Shown here: positions 30,692 to 43,612 of the stretch, in pieces
How positions within the stretch are numbered: position 1 is the first letter of the stretch
Layout: each line of letters starts with the position of its first letter
Source: Diphasiastrum complanatum
Lineage: Eukaryota > Streptophyta > Lycopodiopsida > Lycopodiales > Lycopodiaceae
DNA length: 64,000 bases
Assembly (NCBI GenBank): GCA_029204225.1
Contig: CM055108.1
Coordinates: 8,616,601 to 8,680,600 of the forward strand
Direction: 5' to 3'
Made by a program: the position numbers and the translations under genes
The notes under the pieces: model-generated
Told to the model about the DNA's origin: nothing
What the model saw: the letters and a program-made list of their open reading frames with translations, nothing else
Databases searched by the model: none

Positions 30692-32199
30692 GTGAATAAA
30701 CAAACATGGCAACAGATGCAGGAAAGCTCGGAGCGACGTTGGGAGAAAATGTTAGAGTTGATGATGTCACGTTTTGAAAATGTGATGAGTGCTACTCTAC
30801 AAAAACAAGATGTTCATCAAGGTCAAAGTCCTTCATCATTTCTGAATGCTTCAACATCCGAAATTCTGGGTCAAGGTAGTAATGATCATCTAGAGACATT
30901 GCGAAACAACAAGGGAAAACAACAAGTATGTGATGATCAACCAATTTGGTTGCAACCAACTGCTCCAACACCAAACGATTTTCCACTTCAAGCTTTTTAA
31001 CTTCTTCCTGTTGGTATGGCTGCTCAAGATCCACAACAATGGGTACTACAAAAGCTCGAGTCATGCAACAAATTGCCACCTCATTATCGGAGTGCTGTAA
31101 ATTTTAATATGCACATGAGTATTATGGATCGCACTCAAAAGAATCAAGGGTTTAAGAAAGATGGTAATGATTTTAAAGATAAAATCTTCATGCCCAACTT
31201 CAGTGAAACACCGATACTATAGATGTGGAAGAATGGCTACACAAATTGGATAAATATTTCCACAGGCTGATCAAGCAAAGATTTCTTATGCTTCACTACA
31301 CTTCGAGGGTCTAGCTTATGTTGGGTGGAAGAAAGTTGAGATTGATCCACATGTTCAACCAACGATCTACAATTGGCTGCAGTTCAAGCAATTGTGTACT
31401 AAGGTTTTCTTGAATCCATTTCAGGAGGAAATATTCTTTCAGCGTTGGTGTTCAGTTCAGCAAACGGGCTCAGTCCAATTGACACATAAGGTCAAATTGG
31501 ACGAAAGTGCACATTTACACTGATATATCCATGGGTTACAACCTCAAATTGGAGCTGATGTGAAAGCAACCAGATGTACAAGTTTGGATTCAGCAATGCA
31601 ATTAGCTTTGATCCATGAACAAAAATACCCTTCAACGACAAAAATGTACCAAAAACAAGAGACGACTGCAATCAACACATCTTATAATACGTTTGGGGCA
31701 CCAAAGTCTCAGTCTGATACTAGTCAGTTTTATAAGTCAAACATCTCGACTGGAATCTTCAAGGATAACAAAAGTAACAATAATACCAAGAAGGGTACTA
31801 TTGTCATTATCCAACACTCAAAGTTGGCGACAAACTGGGAACTAAAGTTGCTGGGAAGGGAACGATATCTACAATGACAAGCAATCAAAAGCCAAGACCT
31901 GTTCAAAGACTATCGGATGACCAAGAGAGAAAACTTAGAGCATTGGGGCTTTGCTTCAAATGCCAGGAGAAATATGACAAGGATCATTGGAAGGTATGTA
32001 AATTTCGTAAACAAGAGATTCGATTAATGACCATGAGTGGAAATCCCAATGAGGAAAATCAACTAGGCAAAGAGGAAGTTGAAAATATATTGAGTGAAGA
32101 TGATATTCAAATGCTGAAGAACGTCAATGTGACTCAATTGAAGATGAAGAGTTGCAGATTGATAATGGGGGATGACAAAAATGCGTCGATAGGAAGGAC
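30692..32199 (+). pseudogene. Gag of Ty3 element 2
   Basis: Broken frames. Gag starts about NKQTWQQMQESSERRWEKML. The capsid-like part at 31230-31560 reads WLHKLDKYFPQADQAKISYA, SLHFEGLAYVGWKKVEID and FLNPFQEEIFFQRW. A linker follows, then a CCHC-like knuckle CFKCQEKYDKDHWKVC near 31955. Stops lie at 31000, 31220 and others. Role as for other Ty3 Gags; inactive. Confidence 0.75.
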
Positions 32200-32705
32200 A
32201 TGGATGCATCACTCATGTTCATGTCCTTAAACGCATTTAATGGTTCTTATTCTGCTAAGACTTTCCGTATTAAAGCAAAAATTAATGGTAGAGAGATTTA
32301 TATTTTAGTTGATAGTAGAAGTATGCATAACTTTTTCAATAGTTGTTCAATCAGGAATTGTAAAATAGCTACTATGAAGATTTTGAAGCCATTGAGAGTA
32401 TAGATTGCTGATGGAAATTTCATCAATTGTGATAGAATCACAATAGAATCCAAGATTCACATGGGTAACTATGAGTTTAAATCAAAATTCCATTGGTCGA
32501 CATGGGTCCTATTGACATGATACTTGGTGTCGAGTGGTTACAAATGTTGGGCGACGTTACCTTTAATTTCGAGCAGGGAACAATGCATTTCGCATAGTCA
32601 GAAAAAACTTTTGGAATTCATAGCTGCAGGAAAGAAGAATCAGGTTCCAATTTACACCCGATTACTAACGCACAAGCTCGACGCATAACTCGAAAGCATG
32701 TAGAT
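32200..32705 (+). pseudogene. Retropepsin of Ty3 element 2
   Basis: AFNGSYSAKTFRIKAKINGR then EIYILVDSRSMHNFFNS: the usual D-S-G-A-T-H-N-F has become DSRSMHNF, losing the glycine. Several stops follow (32401, 32519 and on). Confidence 0.7.
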
Positions 32706-33589
32706 ATGTTCCTATTGAAAGTGGAAATGGATGAGGGAAAAATTAAAGAAGTTGATGCAAAGTTTATGAATACAAGGATACAACAAGTTTTAGACAAGTA
32801 TAAAGATGTGTTTCCAAACACATTACCAAAAGGGGATCCTCTAACCAGATTCGTGGACCATGTCATAGAACTTGAACCTGGTTCAAAGCCAGTCAATATT
32901 TGTCCTTACAGGTTATCACAACTAGAAAGGGAAGAAGTTCAAAAACAAGTTAAGGAATCACTTGATCAAGAGTTCATTAGTCTGAACAAATTACCCTTCG
33001 CCTCACTTGTTCTTCTCATTAAAAAAAAAAATGGTACATTTCGAATGTGCATAGATTATCGTGCACTCAATAAGATTATCATCAAGAATAGATTTTCAAT
33101 TCCTCGGGTTGATGACTTATTAGATGCCCTTAAAAGAGCACAAGTGTTTTCAAAGATTGACCTCCATTCTGGGTATCATCAAATCAAGGTAAGTGAGGAG
33201 GATTAACACAAGAGTGATTTTCGTACAGACATGGGGCATTATCAATTCAAAGTTATGCCTTTTGGTTTAACCAATGCACCGCTACCTTCCAAGCATTGAT
33301 GAATCGAATATTTGGGCCATACTTGTACAAATTCATCTTGGTGTTCTTTGATGACATATTGAGTTATAGCCAAAACTTAAAAGAACATGCTTAGCACATG
33401 GACGTGGTTTTGGAATTGTTGCGGGAATACAAGTTGTTCGCCAAGATGTCAAAATGTGAGTTCACCCAACAAGAGATTGAGTATTTGGGGCATATGGTGA
33501 CTAAAGATGGCATTAAGCTGGATCAACGTAAGGTTGAAGTGGTTAAAAATTGGAAGAGCCCTAAAACTTTGTGACATTTAAGAGGATTT
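32706..33589 (+). pseudogene. Reverse transcriptase of Ty3 element 2
   Basis: Open from 32706 to 33206 with ASLVLLIKKKNGTFRMCIDY, NKIIIKNRFSIPRVDDLLDA and KIDLHSGYHQIKV. After a TAA it continues [30 protein letters not shown] (catalytic DD kept) and KCEFTQQEIEYLGHMVTKDG with small frameshifts near 33280 and stops at 33392 and 33572. Confidence 0.85.
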
Positions 33590-34134
33590 TTGAGATTTGC
33601 ATCTTATTATCGACAATTCATATTCAATTTTTTAAGGATAGCAATAGCACTCACACACTTGTTGCAGAAAGGAAAATTCGAATGGAGTGAAGATGCTCAG
33701 AGAAGCTTCGATCAATTAAAGGAGGCCTTGGTGAATGCTCCTATTTTGGTACAACCAGCAGACTTCAGTTTACCTTTCAAGGTGACTGTTGATGCAAGTA
33801 GAAGTGGATTAGGAGCCATACTAAGTCATAAAGATGGTGTGATTGTGTATGAGAGTCAAAAATTGACTGACAAGGAGATGTCATATCCTACGCATGACAA
33901 GGAGATGTTAGCTATAGTTCATGCCTTGAAAAAATGGCGACACTACCTTTATGGGTCAAAATTCATCATTAAAATTGATCACCATAGCCTTAAGTATTTC
34001 TTAAGTCAGAAGTAGCTTAGGGACAAAGAAAAGAGATGGTTGGCACAAGTTCAAGCATATAACTTTGTTATTGAATATCTCAAGGGCAAGGAAAATCAAG
34101 CTATTGATGCTTTATCAAGATTGTGGCGAATGTA
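33590..34134 (+). pseudogene. RNase H of Ty3 element 2
   Basis: The first part, RFASYYRQFIFNFLRIAIAL, is the RT thumb/connection. Then VTVDASRSGLGAILSHKDG, THDKEMLAIVHALKKWRHYL, IDHHSLKYFLSQK and, after a TAG at 34013-34015, LAQVQAYNFVIEYLKGKENQ and AIDALSRL. The Asp and Glu motifs are present. Confidence 0.85.
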
Positions 34135-34306
34135 AATGTGTGATATAGGCGAATATTTAGAGGAGTATATAATTGTTCTCCAAGATGCAGAGGAGAATTG
34201 CATGTCTACAAAACAAGATCAAGCCTCACAAGGGTTATGTCGCATGATAGAAAAATGCATACGAAATCCCCTCATTTCTTTGGAAAATGACTAGAAGTCC
34301 ATCATC

Positions 34307-35600
34307 TTGGATGAGTATACTAAGGATGTAACTGTGACACAACCGAAAAGCTTATTGGATCCCAAAGTTGGAGAACAATTTTGTCACCAACTTAAAGACA
34401 GAATTTTAGTATACGACAATAAAAGAATAGTCCTAGTGCCAAATTCAAAGTTGGTACCTCAGATTTTTTATGAACTACATTCATCTCCTAGTGCTGATCA
34501 CTCAGGAATACTAAATACCTATCAAAAATTTAAAAGCCTTTTCAAGTGGCAAGGAATGAAGCAAGATATCTACAAGTTGGTCAGAAAATGCACCTACTGC
34601 CAGATCCATAAATCAGAACATGTAGGAAACCTGAGTTGTTACACCCACTATTGGTTCCTTCTCAACGATGGGAAAGCATTAGTATGGATTTCATCCCATC
34701 TCTTCCAACAACATTGAGAGGATTCAATGGAATTTATGTGGTGGTGGACCGGCTGACGAAATATGCCCATTTCATCCCCTACAAAACTACTTATGGTGCA
34801 GCACAGGTGGCACAATTATTTTTTAAAAATATTTTTAAATTGCATGGACTACCAAAGGAAAAATTGTGTGATAGAGATCCAAGATTTGCTAAACAGTTTT
34901 AAAAGGAGATGATGGAAAAGTTAAAGACCAAACTATGTTTGAGCACTGCATTCCACCCATAGATTGATGGAAGGGTAAATCAATGTTGGAATGTTACTTG
35001 AGGCATTTTGTGGCAGACCAACAAACAAAATGGATTGATTGGTTGAATTTGACAGAGTTCAGTTACAAACACCGTTTTATGCATTGTATGGATGTGAACC
35101 TACAACGCCAATTGACATTGAGTTAGTGGACGTAACAATGGCGGCAGTAGCAGATGAACCGTAGAACATGCAAAACATCCTTAAGGCGAATCGAGATCAT
35201 ATGCGAGAGGCTCAACAAAAGATGAACTATTATGCGGACAAGCTTCTATCATTCAGGGAATTCCACGAAGGGGATTATGTGTACTTATGATTATAGCCCT
35301 ATCACCAATCAATATTAAAGAAAACCAAGAGTGAGAAGCTATCTCCACGATTCTATGGGCCATATCAAATCCTCAAAAGTGTGGGTGAACTAGCATACGA
35401 ACTGGATTTACCAACCATAACAAAAATGTATAACGTGTTCTATGTCATCTTGTTGAAGAAACATATCGAAAAAAATATTCAAACAGTGGCTGAACTACCA
35501 CCAATCAATGAAGAGGGGAATTTGGAAGTGGAACCAAAGGTAGTGGTTGTTTATTGAGATAAAGAGTTACGAAATGGGAAGCGAATACAACAATACCTGA
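34307..35600 (+). pseudogene. Integrase of Ty3 element 2, with weak C-terminal part
   Basis: HHCC zinc domain ELHSSPSADHSGILNTYQKF ... CTYCQIHK, then the core SISMDFIPSLPTTLRGFNGI and KLCDRDPRFAKQF. The third block, usually TDGQTERVN, reads IDGRVNQ, so the catalytic Glu is lost. A GPY/F-like region PRFYGPYQILKSVGELAYEL is at about 35340-35410. The end (VVVYXDKELRNGKRIQQYLI) looks like the start of a chromodomain-type tail that is cut at ~35600 by a simple repeat. No 3' LTR or polypurine tract was found. Confidence 0.8.
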
Positions 35601-35775
35601 TTTTTCAATTTCTCAGAATCTTAGTTTCTCAGAATCTCAGTTCGTCATAATCTCAATTTCTTAGTTTCTCAGTTTCTCAAAATCTCAATTTCTCAGAATC
35701 TCAGTTTTTCAACTTCTCAAAATCTTAGTTTCTCAGAATCTCAATTTCTCGAAATCTCAGTTTCTCAATATTCAG
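35598..35775 (+). repeat. Minisatellite of TTTCTCAGAATCTCAG-type units
   Basis: About a dozen imperfect copies of a 15-16-bp unit. It adjoins the truncated 3' end of Ty3 element 2. Confidence 0.8.
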
Positions 35776-38700
35776 ATTTTCAAAGAATACAAACCATCAA
35801 GAAAGTAATCTTCAGGACACATCTATGAAAATTCAATCATTTCTTCATCCAATATGGAAGACATCGTCTATATATCCTACAAAACAAAACACAATCCCAA
35901 AATTATAATTTGATAGAGATCAATTCTTATTGGTGAAAACTTATTGATGAATTATTCATGAAATAAATTTCTCACAAAAGGTGAAATATCTACAATTTCA
36001 TAGCTCAAGTAAAAACAAAACACAATATTTGTGCATTGACCATATTTGATACTATTTAAAACAACACCCACTTAATATTCTTTAACTTGCACTTTGTAGA
36101 AAGTGAGGTACATAATAGCAATAGTAGAAACTAGCATAAAGAGAGCCAACTCGCGAGCACGAGGAAGAAGCAGAATACCTGCACCTCTTCTTATTCGTAA
36201 GTTAATCTTAGCTTTTGCTTTTGCTTTTTGAGCATTATGGATCTTCAGTTACTTGCATGGGCCATTCATTTTTTATGCTTTTACTATTCAAGCCATATAT
36301 AAGCCATATATATCGTTCATTGTTTGCATGTTGGATGAAAACATGCATTCATTTTTTTTCACTTATAAGGGGTTTTAAGATTTTGCTCTAAACCATGCAT
36401 TCGGTTTTTTCCTTACTTATGCCTCATGCAAATAAGGGTTACTAGCCTTTTATAATCCTAAAAAGCTTTTTGCCTTAAAATATAAAGTCACAACCACACA
36501 ATATTATTTAATGTCAACGTTTTACAAACTCCATTGACCGACCTCACCACATAGTATTGCCTTTGCAATACAAGGCCAAAAACAAAACAAAACACAATAT
36601 TTGACCTTTAACCATACTTGATACTATTTAAGACAACAACCACATAATGTGCTTTAACTTTCACTTTGTTACAAACTCCATTGACCAACCTAAACACATA
36701 GTATTGCCTTTCCAAGGCAAGGCCAAAAATTTAAATTTAAATGTAATTCATTCGGGAACTAGTATGGAACTTAGCCTCATAAAGTCACTCATAAAGTCAC
36801 TTGCTGGGGGTGTACTTTGCATGTCCATTCACTAAAGCTGCCTTTAGAATATAATGCTATAATGCTAGACATGGCTCAACTGAGCACAGACGAGGATTTA
36901 TGCTCTAACCTATGAGATGAAAACTTTCGTGACCTGTAGCCGAAAGTTTGAGAATGTGCACTGTGCACCTATGCTAATTAGTCTGTGAAATAACTGAATT
37001 CATTTCTCTGATGCTTCGTTTTCATGAAGTTCCACAGAAAAGAGGGTCAAGTAAATTATCAAAACACGCGAGCAAGTTTTTGTTGCAAAGAATAGCTGTT
37101 CCGATTTTTGGAGAGAGATATATGCTTAACACAGGCACGAAGCTTGCATGGCATCTGTTGAAGGGACTACGTCCATAGAAATTTTACACCAGAGATATGG
37201 TTGTCAGTACTTTTGTACCTATTTGAGAAGACAGTGCTTCTGCTCTAGTCAGGGCTCAGAGATAACCACTTCATGCAGCCAAAACACTCAGATAACCACT
37301 TCATGCAGCCAAACACTCAATTACTTTGTTGTGTGAGTGCATTTAGAAATAGCTATTGATATCGTACATTTAAATTTTATTCAAGTTCTTTATAAGGTTG
37401 CTTAAGGTCAATGATTTGTGTTGCGGTAGCGGAAAGATGTCAACCTCTCGCACCTAGAGAACATGCAATGAGTCCTGACATTCTTCGTGTAATAGATGAC
37501 AAGGTAATATTTTCAACCTAATCTCATAACTTATGAGTCCAAGGTCGAATTTCATATCTGCATTATCTGTTTTGTAATAAGATGTTTATTGACAAACTTG
37601 TGTTGGATCTAGATGTTTCAAAGGTTTCGATTATGCAAAAGATATTAACTTTTGCTTTTGCTTTTTACTCTTGCAAACAAACATGCAATAAAGCTGCTAC
37701 AACTCAAAAAATTTGATATTGATTGTGGAGTTTATCGATTAGATCAAGACAGCTCTGGGAGCCTACCACCGTTGGATTTTATCAGTATGGTTTACATTTC
37801 TTATTTTTTCACATAAAAGCGGAGGCATGCATGAATTAACTGACATCAAATAGTTAGGAATGAGAAGGACAAAGAAACGATCAATCACACTTGGCTTGCA
37901 AACTTCGACTGAATTGCTTCAGATTTTTGTTGTGCTACAACGTTTGAGCTGGACTTCACACCGGTCTGGTCCCAAACACCGGTCTGGTCCCGAGACTGCC
38001 GATACTAAGTAATGAGAAGGCTGGAAAACGACGAATCACACCTGCCTCACAACCGGACTCTGCACCAAAGTATGCTTTAATTGCTTCAGATTTGTGTGGA
38101 GAGCCACTGACATCCGCAACTCCAGATCTAATTTTTCTAAACAGCGTTTGTAACGTTCGGAACCTGGTTAGAATGCTTTGATCTGTTGATTGCTTGAGTT
38201 ACAAACTTGGATCTGTGAAATAGGTGTGGCTGCCTATTGAATCACGAGCAGAGCATGAATCCAACGGTAGAAGACAAAAAATTTGCTCCAAAAAAGTGCG
38301 TGAAGATAAGTGAAAATTCTTGCCTTCACATATTTAATTTGTGTCGCCTAACTGCTTTTCAAAAGGCTGAAAAGCTCTATGTGTTGTTAAATTAATGTTA
38401 ATAATGTGACCCATTGCACACATTGGTTCCTATCATGGGACTCCTTTCTGGCATGTTGAAAAGCTTTTCATATCTATGTGCTCTAAATTTAACGCTGCTC
38501 ATGTCATCCATGGCATGCATTGGTTTCTGTGATTCACATGTAAACATTAGGGAAAATATGGGCTCAAAATGGGCCCTTTAAGAAATTTTACTTTAGAGAG
38601 AGGTTACGTAGAGAGAGAATGCAACCCGGTAACTTCTGGTCGCCGTTTTCCGAGTTTTCGACCTTGCCCGACGTTTAACTAGTATGGTTAACTTCAGACA

Positions 38701-38951
38701 ATAGTTAGTTTAGCATGAGATGTAATAACTTCTCTTCATGCTCGTTCCCAAATTCGGGACTAGAGCTTTAAGACTGAAAATATTGGTGTGCTCAATGCAA
38801 AAACTGAAGCGGGAGAGGCAAAACTTTTGAAATCGCTGTATGCTTATAATGAAATATGAGGCGGGACGATTTTTCAATGTGACATAAACATTACAAAAGT
38901 AAGAAATACTAGATCTATTCATATTGATTTACTGTAGGTAGATTCATTTAC
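35776..38951. other. Gene-free stretch with a few dispersed duplications
   Basis: No convincing gene on either strand. Two similar blocks (36012-36098 and 36588-36670, with AACAAAACACAATATT and ATACTATTTAA.ACAACA) and two more (36523-36585, 36668-36730, TTACAAACTCCATTGACC) form an interleaved duplication. A short direct repeat GATAACCACTTCATGCAGCC is at 37261-37312, and CACCGGTCTGGTCCC occurs twice near 37960-37990. The last ~300 bp are likely the 5' flank of the transposase-like gene. Confidence 0.5.
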
Positions 38952-41735
38952 ATGATTGTAGTTTTAACAATGGCAATGTTCCATTTGCATGTTGCTCTTC
39001 CGATGGAATGCACTCCAATTATTAAGAAAAATGCGAAAGTTGTAGAGAATGCTGCAGCAATAGTTAGAGAATTGAGAATGAATAATCATATGAATATAGA
39101 TTTGTGGGTGGATGGATCAATTTATCCTAATGATCCAGCTACCAATTTGTATCCAGATTTTAAGTCTGTAACTCATCTTCTCAGATATGTATGTGAAGGA
39201 AATAGTGGATTACTTGAATACTGTCAAAGGTTGCGAGATATTGGAATGCATAGCATATCTTGTCTGAATCAACAATTACAGTTTGCTAATCAACAATTGC
39301 AACGTGCAAATCAACAATTGCTTCATTATGTGCAACACACTAGTGCTGAAAACAATGCACTCAAGAATGCTATGTCAGAGTTGAATGCTACTGTCACTAC
39401 TCTTCGAGGATCAAACCAAGAAATGTTAGAATCCATGGAAAAGTTGCGCTCCGAGAGTTTAAAATATGCTGTTGATCTAAAAGTTATCAATAAGGCAATG
39501 ATGAAGAGGAAAAGAAAGAGAGTACCAATGAAGAATATTGATGACCTATCTACACATAGCAGCAATCAGAAAAAAAGAATCCGAGCATTCAAGTATGTTG
39601 TCATCTAAACTGTTTATTTGATTTGTATATGTTAAGTTTGATTTTGCACTTGATAACATGGATTATTTATTTATTAAACATAATTTGAGTTTCATATGTT
39701 TGTTGCAGATCATGTTTGGTGGCAAATAACTATTTAACAGATCATTCATGCATTGGATCATCTTTAAGTCATGTTTTACCAAGAAAGTCAGCAAAGGAAA
39801 TGATAAAAAATGCTCGGTTTGAAAAAATGAAAAATGAAATTGTAGAGACTGTTTTGATTAAGGATCAATTATACTTGGATGCGAATGTGATACAAGTTGC
39901 ATGTGATGTATCTGGAATTAGCATAAATGCTTATTCTATTTTTTTTAGAATAGTTCAAGAAGCTTTTTCCCAAGTGATGGTGAAGAAAATTAATGTTCCG
40001 CATCCATATTGGGTAAGATTAGCAAGAAATTTTTATAATGACGGAATGTTCAAAGTAGTTGGCCAACCACTTCATATAACTGAATTATACAAATCGAAAT
40101 ATGGTGAGCTCAATTACAACGATTGCGATAATATTTTCCTTGATATTGAAAATGTTCTAAAATACATTATTCGATTCTATCAACTAGACGAACATCAAGT
40201 AAATGAAAAGATCATTATTGTAATAAAATTGGATGAATCTGAAATCATCAAGGGTCAGAAGTTGGAACGTGTGAGTGTCACTTTGATGAATAAAATTTCA
40301 GATACTGATGATCGAACGTTTAGTGTTCAATCGGAAAATCACATATAGTGGTTGGCGGCATTCCAGGTATACATTTCAATTTTCATTTAGAATATCTATA
40401 TTAACAATTCATACCTTGCCAGTTTTTATTGACATGTGATGCATTACTTGTTTCTTTACAGGTCTTGAAAGAGGACCATAAAATACGATCATGGATATTT
40501 TCAAGAACAAACTATGGCGAGATTATAAAGAGACATTTGGAGGGTGAGAAATTTACAGTCGAAAACCATGGAAGTTTTCAAATTCAATGGCATCTTGCAG
40601 GGGATTTGAAAACATTAAAATGTATGTATAATGTCTCTCATGGGACAACATCAAAACATCCATGTCTTTATTGTATGAAGGATTGCTACAATATGAATTT
40701 GGGACGATCAACAAACATTGGCCCAACACGAGAAGCTGAAGATCCAAATTAAAAAAGTGTTTTGCCAATTCCATTAAAATATGTTCACATATGCACATTG
40801 CATGCTGAGGTTCATATTATTGAAAAACTAATTTACCTGCATATTCTACTAGCATGGAATCATAAACCAGAGTCAGTGGCTAAAGCAGCAATTAGGAGGT
40901 TGGAAATAGTTCTGTCAAATGTAAGACTACATAAAGGGAATGTCACAATTGAAAAAAGTGACAGACTCTAAGAGAAAAAAGAAAACGTTCCTAATAAGCC
41001 ATCAATTGGAGGTGCTAAAGCAAGCAGATTTTTATCCAATCACACATGCAAAGAATCAAGTGTCAGATACAAAATTTGGAGAGAAATTGTTTAAGCCACA
41101 CAAACATTGGAAGGAAGTAATCAAGTGGAAAAGGGACAAGTGTGGACCAACTTAGACAAACTCATAGGTGTTATCAGGAAAGAAAACCTATCATCAGAAG
41201 ATATGAGGACTTTGCAAAATCATTGCACCACATTTGTAAAATCTGGACATGATTGTTGGGGAAAAGACAACGTTACTCATTACATGGTGCTAATGTATAT
41301 CATCATCTGGTACTTTTCTCATTCAGGCTTATATTTTTTTCTACTGATGTAACTAATCAAAACTATTGTTTGCAGCACATCTTTCTTCATCATGCAACTT
41401 ATTTTGCAAAGGAATATGAGAGCTTAAGTATCTGGTCATCACAAGACATGAAAAAATTTCATTGGCAAGCAAGGGGAGCATTTCATAGAGCAACAAATCA
41501 TGGAGGACACAATTCAAGAAATAAATATTTAGTTCAACTTTTTCAGTGGTTTTACAGAAGAGCACAATTTAGATATCAAGCTAAAACTCGTCAAGTATCA
41601 CAATATTTCGAAAGGCATTCAAATTCATTACAAAAGAGAGATCTTTGTAATATATCAAAAATCTATTACAGAAAATTATTTAATTATCATCATCATCCTC
41701 TTCAAGATTCAGATGGATGGTATTGTCATGAATGA
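38952..41735 (+). pseudogene. Four-exon transposase-like gene (RNase H-fold type suspected), damaged
   Basis: Exons by splice sites and frame: 38952-39592, 39709-40366, 40462-41309, 41376-41735; all three introns are GT-AG. Exon 1 has a Gln/Asn-rich coiled coil (NQQLQFANQQLQRANQQLL) and a basic KRKRKRVP patch. Exon 2 ends with IIIVIKLDESEIIKGQKLER, resembling a first catalytic Asp strand. Exon 3 has HLAGDLKTLKCMYNVSHGTT, SKHPCLYC (CxxC) and HICTLHAEVHIIEKLIY. Exon 4 has SIWSSQDMKKFHWQARGAFH and RATNHGG. This order (D, then GD...K.L...HPC.YC, then H..aR.a..R.T.HGG) matches, from memory, a poorly named transposon-protein family. Breaks: TAG 40346-40348, TAA near 40750, 40969 and 41090, and a frameshift near 41281. 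The third acidic residue is not evident. It ends 48 bp from the convergent gene. Confidence 0.55.
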
Positions 41736-41783
41736 ATAATCTCCTTTCATATGGATCCAAAAATTCTAAATTTTTCCGCTTGC

Positions 41784-43242
41784 TCATATCAATGTAGCCC
41801 GAATAAAGGGCCATTGTAGATGATCTTTGGTAGTCTCATTGGGAGTATAACCCAATATCTTGATAGCCAAATCTCTCTTCACAAAAATTATTTTATATGT
41901 TCCTCTTGCGTACTTATGGCCTCCTAAACAAACTGATAATGATTTGATAGTCATAATAACAGTGGTTGCATATGGATTATAAGATGAATGATCTATACAA
42001 ATCTCATTATTTTGAAAGTTTTTCAAATAATGAGATAGAGAAACATCTTTTCTCCCGGCTGATACACCTCGGACGCTTCCATGTCTCTTACCAAAGGCAT
42101 CTATTTCAATAGCATCCTATAAACGAGAAAAGAAAAGAAATTTAGAATGATACATAACACTGCAAACTCAATAAGAAAACTGAACAATATCAATACTAAT
42201 AAGAAATAAGAAAACTGAACAATGTCAATACCAATATAATATCTACTTACCAGATCATAATCATCGTAATCAATGACATTTGCTATGCTGATGTCATGTC
42301 CTCCAATGGCCTCTACATTTCCAGAGGAGATATATCTAGCCCTAGGGGTATATCTTTTTTGAAATTCCGAAAATTTCTCCTCTATAGGCAAAGTCTTTTG
42401 ATAGGCTTCAGATTTTTCAATCATGGCCTCCAAGGCCTCATTGCCAGATTTTCAATTGCCATCTTTATCATAATCTATTTCACTTTCAAGGTCATCATAT
42501 GAGTAATCAACAATGTCAGAAAATTTTGATAAATTTTGAGCAAAAATTGAGAGGACTTCATCCTCTTTCAGATTCAATACATCTTCTATATCATTAAATG
42601 AAATATAACATTCATTATTTATAAAATATAAAGGAACATCAAGTAGAGTTAATTGATTAACAAAAGATGCAGATGGAAGAGAATCAGAGAGGATTATAGA
42701 ACGAGGGAGAGTTTTTTTATAATCTAAAGCCATAGAAGCTTCAGCTTCAACCCCTATATCAGTATCTGCATCATTTACATCAACTGGAGCAGGTGCAGAT
42801 GCTTCGATCAATGGAACAGTTGAAGATTCAATAGACTCATCATCTGGAATTTCAGCAGATATGTAGAACACAAAAGCCATTCCTTTGATTAGAAGGCGAC
42901 ATATTCTTTTGTGGATATCAGAGTATATATTTGTTTTGAAATGGTCATGCAAGTTAGAGTACTTTTTATTGTGTTTATGCTTAGAGGATGGTTGGGAATG
43001 TACAAGGTCCTGAAAATGAACGAAACAAAAATTATCTATATCCATGACAGGAGTACTAATAATCTGAGAAAAATTATCAAGATAAGAAATTAAATTATAA
43101 CGATTCTCATAAACTAGCTTATCGATATCGAAGGGAGCAAAAAAAAATACTAGCAAAATACTCTAATTTGTCAGATGGAATGTCACTTGCATTAAAAAAA
43201 ATCCATAAGTTTGTCATCTGAGGCCATGGAGGAACTAGCCAT
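41784..43242 (-). pseudogene. Unknown two-exon gene, convergent with the transposase-like gene
   Basis: Probable ATG at 43240-43242 (MASSSMASDDKLMDFF). Frameshifts in T-runs near 43190 and 43150 separate this from the main frame (43156-42455), which contains DIDKLVYENRYNLISYLDNF, an acidic Ser/Glu/Asp middle (EIPDDESIESSTVPLIEASA) and FNDIEDVLNLKEDEVLSIFA. A TGA at 42452-42454 is followed in frame by SGNEALEAMIEKSEAYQKTL and IANVIDYDDYDL. A GT-AG intron (42117-42250) leads to the last exon (DAIEIDAFGKRHGSVRGVSA ... WPFIRATLI). I recognise no family. Its position, and the motif copies just upstream, link it to the H3-like gene on the other side. Confidence 0.5.
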
Positions 43243-43584
43243 ATTGAATCCAATATCGGTTCAATGCGACAGATAAATATCGGTAGAAGAATAAAGCAAA
43301 CTGCACGCGCTGATCCGATATAGTAAAATGCCGAGAATGAAATTTTTCAAGAAGAACTGGTCGGCAGGGGCTGATATCGATTCAGCGCGCCAGAATGAAT
43401 ACGAGCATGCACAACAAGGGTTGGCGCACGTCGATTCGATATCGGAAGAATGAAGAAAAACAAGAAGGCTAGAGAGTTTAGAATACAAGATTACGGAATC
43501 GAAATAAGGCAAGTGGTGCACATATTTGTAGCCAATTCCCGTTGATCACAGCCATACATCTGTCAAATAACGAACTGTGATTTA

Positions 43585-43612
43585 CAGCCTATATTTATCC
43601 ACCAATCATAAT
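43585..43612 (-). promoter_or_regulatory. Possible promoter of the unknown minus-strand gene
   Basis: The minus strand has ATTGGTGGATAAATATAGGC: a CCAAT-type box on the opposite strand next to an ATAAATATA TATA-like word, about 350 bp upstream of the ATG at 43242. Confidence 0.35.
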
